64,000 nt of DNA from the NCBI GenBank assembly GCA_019239895.1, contig JAFAZH010000045.1, positions 1-64,000 of the forward strand, given 5' to 3'. The translations under genes and the position numbers were made by a program. Source of the stretch: Abditibacteriaceae bacterium (GTDB taxonomy: Bacteria > Armatimonadota > Abditibacteriia > Abditibacteriales > Abditibacteriaceae). This document shows positions 42,663 to 51,083 of this stretch, piece after piece. The notes below the pieces were generated by a model. That model was not told where the DNA came from, made no database searches, and saw only the letters and a list, made by a program, of their open reading frames with translations. Numbering within the stretch: the stretch's first letter is position 1; each line of letters opens with the position of its first letter.

Positions 42663-43048
42663 TTACCACAATCGCTGTATTCCATAAGCATCAAAAACAG
42701 TATCCACGCTTACCATCGGCATTCTTTCAACTATAGCTTGGGCAATTAGCAGACGGTCAAAAGGATCGCGGTGATGGAGAGGTAAAGTTGCTACTGTCAC
42801 CAGATGATCTGAGGAGATGTTTAGCAACTCAATACGGTTAAGGAAGAGTTGGTGGAAAAGAGTTCCTCGAAGGGACGATGCAGTTGCAGTTTACCAATGC
42901 TGACCTTAATAGCGATTTCCCACAGACTGGCAATGCTGACGAATCGCTCATTATTGGTGTCTTCGATTAATTGTCGAGCCGGAAAACTAAGTCGTAAATC
43001 ACCACTCAGAAACCAGATTAAACTGTGTGTATCCAGTAATAGCTTCAT
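42663..43048 (-). pseudogene. PIN-domain VapC-type toxin, frameshifted
   Basis: The first 75 codons read MKLLLDTHSLIWFLSGDLRL...SIASLWEIAIKVSIGKLQLHRPFEELF and then stop. One base added to the AAAA run at 42856-42859 (TTTT on the coding strand) would restore a frame continuing as FHQLFLNRIELLNISSDHLV...LPLHHRDPFDRLLIAQAIVERMPMVSVDTVFDAYGIQRLW and ending at 42663. That is the complete PIN fold with the late Asp residues (HRDPFD, VSVD), giving about 128 residues. So the gene is intact but for one base. It could be a real inactivation or a sequencing error. Confidence 0.75.
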
Positions 43049-43272
43049 TCCATGTATTCTTTGAACTCTTCCAATGGCTCATCAAAGTCATCATTCATTA
43101 CGATAAGCCCTTTGGCGCTACCAAAGCGAGGGCGACGTTCAATGGTTTCTAGAGGCACCAATTTCACGAGTTGTTGATTATCCTTGGCGATAACGACCTC
43201 AGCGCCATTGAGAGCCGCATCCACCAGGTCGGGCAACTGTGTTTTGGCTTCGTCCAGGCTCACTTGCTGCAT
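43045..43272 (-). CDS. Phd/YefM-type antitoxin
   Basis: 75 residues: MQQVSLDEAKTQLPDLVDAALNGAEVVIAKDNQQLVKLVPL is the DNA-binding N-terminus of Phd-type antitoxins, which bind their own operator, and the tail FDEPLEEFKEYME wraps the toxin. It overlaps the PIN-toxin start by 4 nt (ATGA). Likely autoregulated together with the toxin. RBS GGAGG lies 8 nt upstream of the ATG, on the minus strand. Confidence 0.88.
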   Translation of the reverse strand: MQQVSLDEAKTQLPDLVDAALNGAEVVIAKDNQQLVKLVPLETIERRPRFGSAKGLIVMNDDFDEPLEEFKEYME

Positions 43273-43404
43273 GGTTTAAACCTCCTGATTTCGTCCAGGT
43301 GCTTTACAGTATAGCCCACGCAGCACGCACTACAGCGCAAAATAATTGAGAGCAAAAAGTATGATAAGGCAGTTAGGCATGGCACTTGCTTTTGTGACCA
43401 AGGC

Positions 43405-45468
43405 ATGAAAGGAAAAGCGGAGCAACAAGAGAGCGAGAGACAACAGGATGGGGAACCATTCCCGGCCCAACCGACTCATTCGTCGTTGGCTGCGGTGGGC
43501 AGTGATGAGCTTTTAGGGTTCATGGTCGAGAGCATCCAGGATTATGCTATTTTCGCCATAGACCCCCACGGGCGCGTCATGAGTTGGAATTCCGGGGCCG
43601 AGCGCATTTTTGGTTATAGCCAGGCGGAGATTATGGGAGAGTCGGGTGATGTCATCTTTACACCCGAAGACCGTGCGGCGGGCGAACCCGAAAAAGAACG
43701 GGCTACCGCGCAGCAGGAAGGGCGCGCGCTGGATGAACGCTGGCACCTGCGCAAAGATGGCAGCCGTTTCTGGGCTAGTGGCATCAACTCTCCATTACGC
43801 GATGAAGCCGGGAACTTACGGGGCTTTGTCAAAGTGGCCCGTGATAACACCGAGCGCAAAATAGCCGAGACGGAACATCAGAAGCTGGTGGCTGTCGTCG
43901 AGCACAGCCCGGATTTAATTGGCTTTGCCTCCCTGGAAGGACAGCCACTCTACATGAATGAAGCGGGGCTAAAGCTATTAGGTCTAGATAGCGTTGAGCA
44001 TTTACAAAGCACGCAGATTACCGACTATTTTTTCCCGGAGGAACACGCCCGCATAGAAAATGAGATTTTACCAGAGATGTTTCAAGCGGGCCGCTGGTCG
44101 GGAGAAATCAGTTTTCGGCACTTTAAGACAGGCCAGGCTATTCCCGTGATTTGGGATGTCTTCACTATCCGGGACCGGGAGACAGGAGAACCCATCAACC
44201 TCGCCACCGTAAGCCGCGACATTTCCTCGCGTAAGCAAGCCGAGGCGGAACGGGAAAGCTCTTTAATCCGCGAACAAGAGGCACGCCGCGAAGCCGAAGC
44301 TGCCAACCGTGCCAAAGATGAGTTTCTGGCCACCCTCTCCCACGAACTGAGGACGCCCCTTAATGCGATTCTGGGCTGGTCGCGCCTGTTAGCTTCCGGC
44401 CATCTCTCGGCGACGGAAGCCGAAGCCGCCCTCAAAACAATTGATCGCAATGCCCAGGCGCAGGCTCAATTAATTGAAGATATTCTGGATGTATCACGTA
44501 TTGTATCGGGCAAGCTGCGCCTTGAGTCACGCCCGGTTGATTTGGCAAGTGTTATCGAGGCGGCGGTAGATACAGCACGCCCGGCAGCCGAGGCCAAGCA
44601 GATCCGCCTGCGGCGCGTGGTGGAGGCATCAGCGATTACCGTCTTAGGTGATGCCAACCGGTTGCAACAGGTGGTGTGGAACCTCCTTTCCAATGCCATC
44701 AAGTTCACGCCCCAGGGTGGGCAAGTGCAAGTGCAACTGGAGCGGGAAGACGCGCAGGCGCAGATTATCGTTACCGACACCGGACAGGGCATCAGCGCGG
44801 AATTTCTACCGCACGTCTTCGACCGCTTCCGCCAGGCTAATAGCACCTCGACTCGCACGCACGGCGGGCTAGGCTTAGGGTTAGCCATTGTGCGCCACTT
44901 AGTGGAACTACATGGGGGCCGTGCCCTGGTTGACAGCCCCGGTTTAGGTAAGGGTTCAACCTTTACCGTAAAGCTGCCGCTCGCCGTTATCAATCAGCCC
45001 GCTAATGCCCCGGTTGATGGCCCGGAACGTCGTTCCAACAAGCGCGAAAAACCAGGGTTCTTTTGCCCGCCCGCCCTGGCCGACTTACAAGTGTTAATCG
45101 TAGATGATGAGGCCGATTCACGAGACCTGCTGGTTTCGGTGCTGGCACAATGCGGGGCCAAAGTGCAAGCGGTCAGCAGTGTAGCAGAGGCCATGCAAGC
45201 CGTTGAGCAAAGCCCACCGGATATGATCGTCAGCGATATTGGTATGCCCAATGAAGATGGCTATAGCTTCATTAGCAAGCTGCGCGCCCTGCCGCCAGAA
45301 CGGGGTGGACGCACCCCTGCGGTCGCGTTAACGGCTTACGCCAGGGTGGAAGATCGGATGCGCGTCCTGGGCGCTGGCTTTCAGATGCACGTCCCTAAAC
45401 CAGTGGAGCCAGCCGAACTCGTCGCGGTGCTGGCCAGCTTAGCCGCCTGGCGTGGTAAGAACCCCTGA
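43405..45468 (+). CDS. Hybrid sensor histidine kinase (PAS-PAS-HisKA-HATPase-REC)
   Basis: 687 residues, no membrane helix, so cytoplasmic. PAS 1 (about 32-150, FMVESIQDYAIFAIDPHGRVMSWNSGAERIFGYSQAEI) with a PAC motif; PAS 2 (155-275); coiled-coil linker; phosphoacceptor His near 313 in ATLSHELRTPLNAILGW; ATP-binding N box NLLSNAIKFTP near 430, DTGQGIS and GGLGLGLAIVRHLVELHGG; receiver domain (565-685) with DDEADSR, the phosphorylated Asp in IVSDIGMPNEDGY near 613 and ALTAYARVED. No output regulator lies next door. Ribosome site is weak (AAGG close to ATG), so a downstream start is possible. Confidence 0.94.
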   Translation: MKGKAEQQESERQQDGEPFPAQPTHSSLAAVGSDELLGFMVESIQDYAIFAIDPHGRVMSWNSGAERIFGYSQAEIMGESGDVIFTPEDRAAGEPEKERATAQQEGRALDERWHLRKDGSRFWASGINSPLRDEAGNLRGFVKVARDNTERKIAETEHQKLVAVVEHSPDLIGFASLEGQPLYMNEAGLKLLGLDSVEHLQSTQITDYFFPEEHARIENEILPEMFQAGRWSGEISFRHFKTGQAIPVIWDVFTIRDRETGEPINLATVSRDISSRKQAEAERESSLIREQEARREAEAANRAKDEFLATLSHELRTPLNAILGWSRLLASGHLSATEAEAALKTIDRNAQAQAQLIEDILDVSRIVSGKLRLESRPVDLASVIEAAVDTARPAAEAKQIRLRRVVEASAITVLGDANRLQQVVWNLLSNAIKFTPQGGQVQVQLEREDAQAQIIVTDTGQGISAEFLPHVFDRFRQANSTSTRTHGGLGLGLAIVRHLVELHGGRALVDSPGLGKGSTFTVKLPLAVINQPANAPVDGPERRSNKREKPGFFCPPALADLQVLIVDDEADSRDLLVSVLAQCGAKVQAVSSVAEAMQAVEQSPPDMIVSDIGMPNEDGYSFISKLRALPPERGGRTPAVALTAYARVEDRMRVLGAGFQMHVPKPVEPAELVAVLASLAAWRGKNP

Positions 45469-45476
45469 CTCGCCTT

Positions 45477-45660
45477 AGACAAATCCGCTGCTGATGATCT
45501 TTGACAATCTAAAGACCTGGAGGATGACAGCTTGACAGACCCCCACCTCACCTCCCCCAGTGGGGAGGAACTAAGCTCCCCTCCAAAGGGAGGGGCTGGG
45601 GGAGGGTTCATCAACATTATGTCATTAGATTGTCAAAAGTCATCAGCAGCGGATTTGTCT
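45477..45660. repeat. 184-bp element with 34-nt terminal inverted repeats between convergent genes
   Basis: Arms 45477-45510 and 45627-45660 (AGACAAATCCGCTGCTGATG...) are 34-nt inverted copies with two mismatches. The centre holds a nested CCCCACCTCACCTCCCCCAG palindrome pair (about 45540-45608, CCCCTCTCC family). It starts 8 nt after the kinase stop and its last base is the last base of the PHP gene stop codon. It could act as a bidirectional terminator or a MITE-like insertion. Confidence 0.85.
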
Positions 45661-46535
45661 CATTCCGTGTTGAGGTAAATCGGTTGCGTCCAGGCCGCCT
45701 TGATGCCTGCTCCATAACATTCAACGCGGATATAGCTGCCTTCTGCGCCAGTCACTTCATAGTGGGCATAGTTTTCATTAGCGTAAAGTATTTCTTTGCC
45801 CCATTCACCCACAAATCTTATCCGTTGCGCATCAGGCGCGGTAATGGCGATGCTATTGCCTGCAACCTGAACCTGTGTAATCTCCACACCGGTAGAAGCG
45901 TAGAACTGCCCTTGCCGCAGCGCATTGCAGATGGCCCACACGCTACGCTCCGCCGCTTGCACTACGTTCCAGCCCCGCGCTAAGTCAATGGCCGCATGAA
46001 AATCATCATGGGCATAGCCCCACACGCGCCGCCCACTGCTGAGCAAGCGATCCCAGCGGTCAAGGGCCAGAGAACTGCCCGGCTCTCGCTCAATTACACC
46101 ATTGTAAATCTCGATACCGCCATAGCCATTTAAGCTTTGCATCAGTTCTTGAGGCCAGTGGTTAAATTCCTGCCGCCAGTTGGGATGGTTGAGAATGGCA
46201 AAGCCGCCTTGCGTGGTAATGGCATCAACCGCCTGTTGCCGATTAGTGGCTGGTTCTATAACTTCTTTAATTTGCACGCCCAGCAGATGTGGCCCATTGG
46301 CGGTTACTTCGTCGGCGGGAATCAGCACCATCTGAGTCAGCGATTGATACTCTGTTGGCGGCACTAACTTGTCGTGATCGGAAATCGCCAGGAAGTCATA
46401 ACCCTGCTTTTCATAAAGGGCTATGACTTCTTCAGGAGAAAATGCTCCATCGGTGAAGTTAGTATGCGCGTGGAGATTACCGCGCAGCCAGGTGAAGCCG
46501 CTGGTGAGGTAAGAAGATTGTAATGTTAAAGGCAT
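45660..46535 (-). CDS. PHP-domain metallohydrolase (CehA/McbA-like)
   Basis: 291 residues. PHP motifs: LRGNLHAHTNFTDG (HxH, near 17-24), FLAISDHDKL near 50, EVTANGPHLLGVQI near 77, GGFAILNHPNWRQEF near 108, and GYAHDDFH near 185, together supplying the trinuclear metal ligands. The C-terminus has a beta domain (TGVEITQVQVAGNSIAITA...). The enzyme likely hydrolyses phosphate or ester bonds; substrate unknown. Its stop codon coincides with the end of the 184-bp repeat element. Confidence 0.88.
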   Translation of the reverse strand: MPLTLQSSYLTSGFTWLRGNLHAHTNFTDGAFSPEEVIALYEKQGYDFLAISDHDKLVPPTEYQSLTQMVLIPADEVTANGPHLLGVQIKEVIEPATNRQQAVDAITTQGGFAILNHPNWRQEFNHWPQELMQSLNGYGGIEIYNGVIEREPGSSLALDRWDRLLSSGRRVWGYAHDDFHAAIDLARGWNVVQAAERSVWAICNALRQGQFYASTGVEITQVQVAGNSIAITAPDAQRIRFVGEWGKEILYANENYAHYEVTGAEGSYIRVECYGAGIKAAWTQPIYLNTE

Positions 46536-46591
46536 AATAATTCTACTCAGCTTAATCCTTAATGATTAAAGCATCTCAACAAAGAGAGTAC

Positions 46592-46675
46592 CGAACCCAG
46601 AGCGTCAGCGATGGGCTAGGGCAAGATGCCCTGGTAGACCGACTCGCCTAGCCCGTCGCTGACGCTCTGGGTTCG
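46592..46675. repeat. 29-nt inverted repeat with CCCAGAGCGTCAGCG arms
   Basis: Arms 46592-46620 and 46647-46675 (CGAACCCAGAGCGTCAGCGA start) with one mismatch and a 26-nt loop. It sits between the PHP gene (starts 46535) and the stop of the DHS-like gene (46732) and probably terminates the latter. No T-run follows. Confidence 0.85.
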
Positions 46676-46731
46676 TGATGCGCCGCATTGGTTAACTTAC
46701 AGAGCAAGCTTATTACTTCACCTGCTCACGG

Positions 46732-48090
46732 TTAAACTTCTCCAACCTCAAGCGCACCTTGTTCGCGTAGTTGTTCCAAGGTGCCGAGGAGTTCCTTATT
46801 GCCCTGGTACCACTGTTTAATACGTGCGACGTTGCGTCTGCTGCCTGCAATCTTATAGAACTGTGCCATCAGGTCACGCCGCTTATTGAACAGTCGTGGT
46901 GGGCCACCGTCACGCAGCAAGCCACGCGCTTCATCATTCTCGCGCAGGAATTTCTTGCGCTCGGCTTCGCTCATTCCTGTCGTTTGCTGTTCCACTTCAC
47001 GGCGGCGCTCGAAGAGAGCATAGGCCATTGGCCAGAAGAGTTGCGTATAGTCGCCATAAACACTCACAGTTGTCGTTTGATAAGTGTCACGGTCTACCTT
47101 GCCCCAACTGACCGCTTCAGCCGGAGGGCACGATGAAAGCGAACCATCACTCACCGGAGCGGAGGTGATTTGCATGTCATATTTGTAGCCACGCACCGTA
47201 TGCTTGCCCTCATCGAGCATGAAGTTCTGAAGCAATGACGGCTCCGGTTGAAGCGCAAAGTTCTTGGGCACGCCGCCGCCCATAATCAAAATGCCTAACT
47301 CTTTAATCGGATTCGTAAAGAGTCCCCAAAAATGGTAGGCGCAAGCTTCCAGCACATCACCCAATGGATCGTAATTAAAACCAAAAGGTTCACCATACAA
47401 TTCATTGTTCAAACGCAACGGCAACATGCCCAGGCTATTGGAGCCATCTCCTGGCGCACCAATAAAGATGGGCACACCGTATTGATAGCAAGTTGAAACC
47501 AGGCCGCTTTCCACGCCACGCGCTTGTTCCAGAGCATCATAAATTTTACCCATGCGATAGTTGCGCTCAGTCGTTGTCATGGGGTGCTGGAACTCTGGCT
47601 GCTGGAATATCCAACGCGTAACGCGATCTTGGTCTTCGAGAATATCTTCTTTGAAGCCCACATCATAAACACGAATCACGCGATTATCACGGTAGGCACC
47701 ATCATCACCACCAGGATCAACTGAGCGCACCGGACGTTCGGCTCGCCGATTGCGAGGAGTAGCACGCAAGGCATCGTGCCCATCATGATAGACCAGCGCA
47801 TCAGTAGTAGAAATAGCGGCAATATAGCCAGCCCGCACCATTGAGTTAATCCAGAAGCGCGTCTGATTAGAAAGGGAAGCGATACCCGATACGGCCAGCA
47901 CCAGGGGCACTTCTTCGGTAATAGCGCGATAGAGAATTTGATAAGCTCGGCTTTGGGTCGAGGCTCCGCACGCGGTGGGCAGCGCCATAAACGCCTCGTG
48001 CATTGAAGCACACTGCTCCACGGGCCGGGTTGTCACCGGCGCACCTAACATCTTCTGATCTGTTTTACGCTGTTGCGATTTAGAACGCAT
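46732..48090 (-). CDS. Deoxyhypusine-synthase-like enzyme
   Basis: 452 residues. The DHS fold is evident from LVLAVSGIASLSNQTRFWINSMVRAGYIAAISTTDALVYHDGHDAL, YQYGVPIFIGAPGDGSNSLGMLPL and the catalytic Lys motif SCPPAEAVSWGKVDRDT near residue 330. Bacterial DHS homologues do not modify eIF5A but act on polyamines (for example homospermidine-type synthases that move an aminobutyl group via NAD). It is divergent from an agmatinase gene, which supplies putrescine, and this supports a polyamine role. The exact product cannot be told from sequence. Confidence 0.85.
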   Translation of the reverse strand: MRSKSQQRKTDQKMLGAPVTTRPVEQCASMHEAFMALPTACGASTQSRAYQILYRAITEEVPLVLAVSGIASLSNQTRFWINSMVRAGYIAAISTTDALVYHDGHDALRATPRNRRAERPVRSVDPGGDDGAYRDNRVIRVYDVGFKEDILEDQDRVTRWIFQQPEFQHPMTTTERNYRMGKIYDALEQARGVESGLVSTCYQYGVPIFIGAPGDGSNSLGMLPLRLNNELYGEPFGFNYDPLGDVLEACAYHFWGLFTNPIKELGILIMGGGVPKNFALQPEPSLLQNFMLDEGKHTVRGYKYDMQITSAPVSDGSLSSCPPAEAVSWGKVDRDTYQTTTVSVYGDYTQLFWPMAYALFERRREVEQQTTGMSEAERKKFLRENDEARGLLRDGGPPRLFNKRRDLMAQFYKIAGSRRNVARIKQWYQGNKELLGTLEQLREQGALEVGEV

Positions 48091-48299
48091 ATATTTATTT
48101 CCTTAATTTTTAACTTGCCGATACTGCTGCTTCATCCAAAGGTTTAAGTCTATACACTATCGTTTAAGCAAATGCCATAAAAACGCAGCTACGACTTTGG
48201 ATAGAAACCTTTAACCACGCTCATTGAATGCTGGTACTGCGCAATTCATCTTCATCCGCTAAAATGACTGCTGTTACCAAATAACTTTATCTTAATTCT

Positions 48300-49184
48300 A
48301 TGCTAAGTCCTCAGAACTTCTGGCCACCGCGCAATTTCGGCGCATTAGATGCAGAACTATCGGCCTTTGAAACCGCGCGCTTTGTGGTTATTCCTGTGCC
48401 CTATGATTCGACCACCACCTGGCGCGGCGGCACCCGCGAGGGCCCGTTGGCCATTATTGATGCCTCCATGAACATGGAACTATTTGATGTGGAGTTGCAA
48501 CGTGAAATCTGCGACGTGGGCATTCACACTACCGATGATGTCGAGCCAGTTTTTAGTCGTCCCGAGTCAATGGCGGTGCGCGTGACCGAAGTCATTGGAG
48601 AAGTGCTGTTCAGTGGCAAGTTCCCCATCATGCTGGGCGGCGAACATTCACTCACTTTCGGTGCAGTATGCGCGGCGCTTAAAACCGACTTGCAAGGGCC
48701 ACTGACCGTGTTGCAACTGGATGCTCACACTGACTTGCGGCCTTCTTATGGAGGCGCTAAGTTTGGTCACGGCAGTGTCACGCGCCGCATGAGCGAATTA
48801 CCCGGCGTGCAGATTGTGCAGGTGGGGCTGCGCTCCACTTCTGCTGAAGAATACGCCAATGTGCCCGCTAATGTGAAGCAATTCTGGTGTGAAGATGTGC
48901 TGCACAATTTTGAAAGCGCCTTAAGCTATATTCTTGACAGCCTGTCGGATGAGGTCTACATCACTTTTGATGTAGATGTCTGCGATCCGTCCTGGGTGCC
49001 GGATACAGGCACGCCTGAACCCGGTGGGCTGAGCTATTATCAGGTGCGGGACTTGCTGCGCACGGTTTGCACTCAGCGCAAGGTGATAGGTCTCGATTGT
49101 GTGGAGCTTATTGGCGGCCATGCAGCTTCCGCCTTTGCGATAGCGCGTCTGCTCTACAAGACAATGGGCTATTTAAGCTCTTAA
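48300..49184 (+). CDS. speB: Agmatinase (ureohydrolase family)
   Basis: Converts agmatine to putrescine and urea; binuclear Mn2+ site. 294 residues with IPVPYDSTTTWRGGTREGP, LGGEHSLTFG near 109, VLQLDAHTDLRPSYGGAKFGHGSVTRRM near 138, and FDVDVCDPSWVPDTGTPEPGGLSYYQV near 220, plus C-terminal GLDCVELIGGHAASAFAIARLLYKTMGY. Divergent from the DHS-like gene with a 209-nt shared upstream region. Other ureohydrolases (arginase, guanidinobutyrase) are possible. The cupin gene follows after 65 nt. Confidence 0.9.
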   Translation: MLSPQNFWPPRNFGALDAELSAFETARFVVIPVPYDSTTTWRGGTREGPLAIIDASMNMELFDVELQREICDVGIHTTDDVEPVFSRPESMAVRVTEVIGEVLFSGKFPIMLGGEHSLTFGAVCAALKTDLQGPLTVLQLDAHTDLRPSYGGAKFGHGSVTRRMSELPGVQIVQVGLRSTSAEEYANVPANVKQFWCEDVLHNFESALSYILDSLSDEVYITFDVDVCDPSWVPDTGTPEPGGLSYYQVRDLLRTVCTQRKVIGLDCVELIGGHAASAFAIARLLYKTMGYLSS

Positions 49185-49213
49185 ATTTAGCTCAAGTTGC
49201 TATTAATGGTAAT

Positions 49214-49243
49214 GATGTCATTCCGAGTGAAGACGAGGAATCT
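49214..49243. repeat. GTCATTCCGAGTGAAG-type dispersed repeat
   Basis: ATGTCATTCCGAGTGAAGAC then GAGGAATCTGC (49214-49243), the well-known GTCATTCCGAGCGAAGCGAGGAATCT type found in many genomes. Related copies at 53147 and 56627. It sits between the agmatinase and the cupin start, so part of the cupin ribosome site may be repeat-derived. Confidence 0.7.
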
Positions 49244-49249
49244 GCAAGG

Positions 49250-49708
49250 ATGCATTCTATGATTATTGCTGATCTTAACGAAATTAAGGGGCGTATTTAT
49301 CCGGCGCGACGCCGCACCCAAAATCTGGTGGGTGGTGCCTCCCCAGTTCAAGCGCAAAACTTTTCGATGGGGCTTGTCACTTTAGAGCCGGAAGGCGGCC
49401 AGGTGCCGTGGCATAACCAGGAGCAGGAAGAAATTTATTTTATTATTGAAGGCACCGGTGAAATGTGTCTGGGCGAAGAGCGTCAAATCGTCAATGCGGG
49501 CCAAGCCATTTACATACCATCACAAGTTTTTCATCAATTAACTAATATGGGAACTTTGCCGATGAAGATGATGTACTGCTACGGCCCCGCCGGAGATGTC
49601 GCCCACTGGCGGCAAGAACTTGATGGCACACTACCCAAATCTGGAGTCGAAGCGCCACCCCTACCACCAGGTGCTCAGCCCCAATGCACGGAGAAACCCA
49701 AATCATAG
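49250..49708 (+). CDS. Cupin-domain protein
   Basis: 152 residues from ATG 49250 (ATG 49259 is an alternative). One cupin barrel: VTLEPEGGQVPWHNQEQEEIYFIIEGTGEMCLGEE with His and Glu metal ligands, IVNAGQAIYIPSQVFHQLTNMGTLPMKMMYCYGP. Cupins bind metal and catalyse or sense small molecules. The tail is Pro-rich. It lies between the agmatinase and a Gfo/Idh oxidoreductase. An upstream frame opening inside the agmatinase gene is not a credible start. Confidence 0.85.
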   Translation: MHSMIIADLNEIKGRIYPARRRTQNLVGGASPVQAQNFSMGLVTLEPEGGQVPWHNQEQEEIYFIIEGTGEMCLGEERQIVNAGQAIYIPSQVFHQLTNMGTLPMKMMYCYGPAGDVAHWRQELDGTLPKSGVEAPPLPPGAQPQCTEKPKS

Positions 49709-49762
49709 AACTATTCTCATTGGTGTCTATTCGTGTTCATTCGTGGTTAAAATAAAGATTCT

Positions 49763-50926
49763 ATGGAAAACATAAAAATACACAAACTTGGCATTATTAT
49801 GAACGGCGTCACCGGGCGCATGGGTACCAACCAGCACTTGATTCGCTCCATCATGGCAATCATCGCCCAGGGTGGCGTAAAGATTAGTGACCAGGAAGTC
49901 ATTATGCCTGACCCTGTTCTGGTGGGGCGCAATGCCGTTAAGCTGGAAAAGCTGGCTCAACAGGTGGGCGTGGAGCGGTGGAGCACCAATGTGGACGAGA
50001 CGCTGGCCGACCCACAAAATACGATTTATTTCGATGCACAATTGACGAATCTACGAGTGCCAGCCGTTAAGAAGGCTATTGAAGCAGGCAAGCATATCTA
50101 TTGTGAAAAGCCGACCGCTACGACGACCGAGGAAGCTTACGAGCTTTATACCCTGGCGAAACAGGCAGGCGTTAAGCATGGGGTGGTGCAAGACAAACTC
50201 TGGCTGCCGGGACTGCTAAAATTAAAGCTTCTGAAGGACACCGGGTTTTTCGGGCGCATTCTTTCCGTGCGCGGCGAGTTTGGCTATTGGGTTTTTACGG
50301 GGGAAGACCAAATTACGCCCCAGCGCCCGTCCTGGAATTACCGTAAGGAAGAGGGTGGCGGCATTATCATTGATATGCTCTGTCACTGGCGCTACGTCTT
50401 AGATAATCTCTTTGGCGAGGTCAAAGCCGTTTCGTGCCTGGGAGCCACCCACATTCCACAGCGCGTAGATGAAAACGGCAAGCTCTATGAATGCACCGCC
50501 GATGACTCCGCCTATGCTACTTTTGAATTAGCGGATAAGGTGATTGCGCACTTTAACTCCTCGTGGTGTGTACGGGTGCGGCGGGATGATTTGCTGACGC
50601 TGTGGGTAGATGGCACTAAAGGCTCGGCAGTGGCCGGGTTACGCAACTGTTACATTCAGCCCTATGGCTCGACTCCCCGTCCAGTGTGGAACCCCGACAT
50701 TGAAAGTCCTATTGACTACAAAGATGGCTGGATGCCAGTGCCTAATAACCAGGTCTACGACAACGCCTTCAAAATCCAATGGGAAATGTTCCTGCGCCAT
50801 GTGGTGCAAGATACGCCCTTCCCCTGGGGTTTGCGCGAGGGAGCCAAAGGTGTGCAGTTGGCGGAGAAGGGCATTGAATCGTGGCAGAAACGCCGTTGGG
50901 TGGATGTTCCTGAACTGCCGGTTTAA
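49763..50926 (+). CDS. Gfo/Idh/MocA-family oxidoreductase
   Basis: 387 residues. N-terminal Rossmann motif LGIIMNGVTGRMGTNQHLIRS, then IYFDAQLTNLRVPAVKKAIEAGKHIYCEKPTATTTEEAYEL (EKP motif near 117), and the catalytic-domain segment KHGVVQDKLWLPGLLKLK, GGIIIDMLCHWRYVLDNLFGEV. NAD(P)-dependent sugar or inositol dehydrogenase; the substrate is unknown. No clear ribosome site before the ATG. It may be co-transcribed with the cupin gene (54 nt gap). Confidence 0.9.
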   Translation: MENIKIHKLGIIMNGVTGRMGTNQHLIRSIMAIIAQGGVKISDQEVIMPDPVLVGRNAVKLEKLAQQVGVERWSTNVDETLADPQNTIYFDAQLTNLRVPAVKKAIEAGKHIYCEKPTATTTEEAYELYTLAKQAGVKHGVVQDKLWLPGLLKLKLLKDTGFFGRILSVRGEFGYWVFTGEDQITPQRPSWNYRKEEGGGIIIDMLCHWRYVLDNLFGEVKAVSCLGATHIPQRVDENGKLYECTADDSAYATFELADKVIAHFNSSWCVRVRRDDLLTLWVDGTKGSAVAGLRNCYIQPYGSTPRPVWNPDIESPIDYKDGWMPVPNNQVYDNAFKIQWEMFLRHVVQDTPFPWGLREGAKGVQLAEKGIESWQKRRWVDVPELPV

Positions 50927-51054
50927 TGGCTCCTTTTAAGCGGTATGGAACCAAAACCTGAAACAGAACAGCCATCAAAAAGCTCGCAGGAAGCTCGATT
51001 GAAACAATTTTCTTATTAATTTTGGAATTTTTACAAGAATTTTGCTGATAAGGG

Positions 51055-51082
51055 TTGGCAGGGGGGTTGATGCGGTTATAAT
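51055..51082 (+). promoter_or_regulatory. Strong sigma-70-type promoter upstream of the ABC exporter
   Basis: TTGGCA (51055-51060), 16-nt spacer, TATAAT (51077-51082). Implied start near 51089, which leaves a leader of about 268 nt before the ABC exporter start at 51357. Confidence 0.6.
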
Positions 51083-51083
51083 G

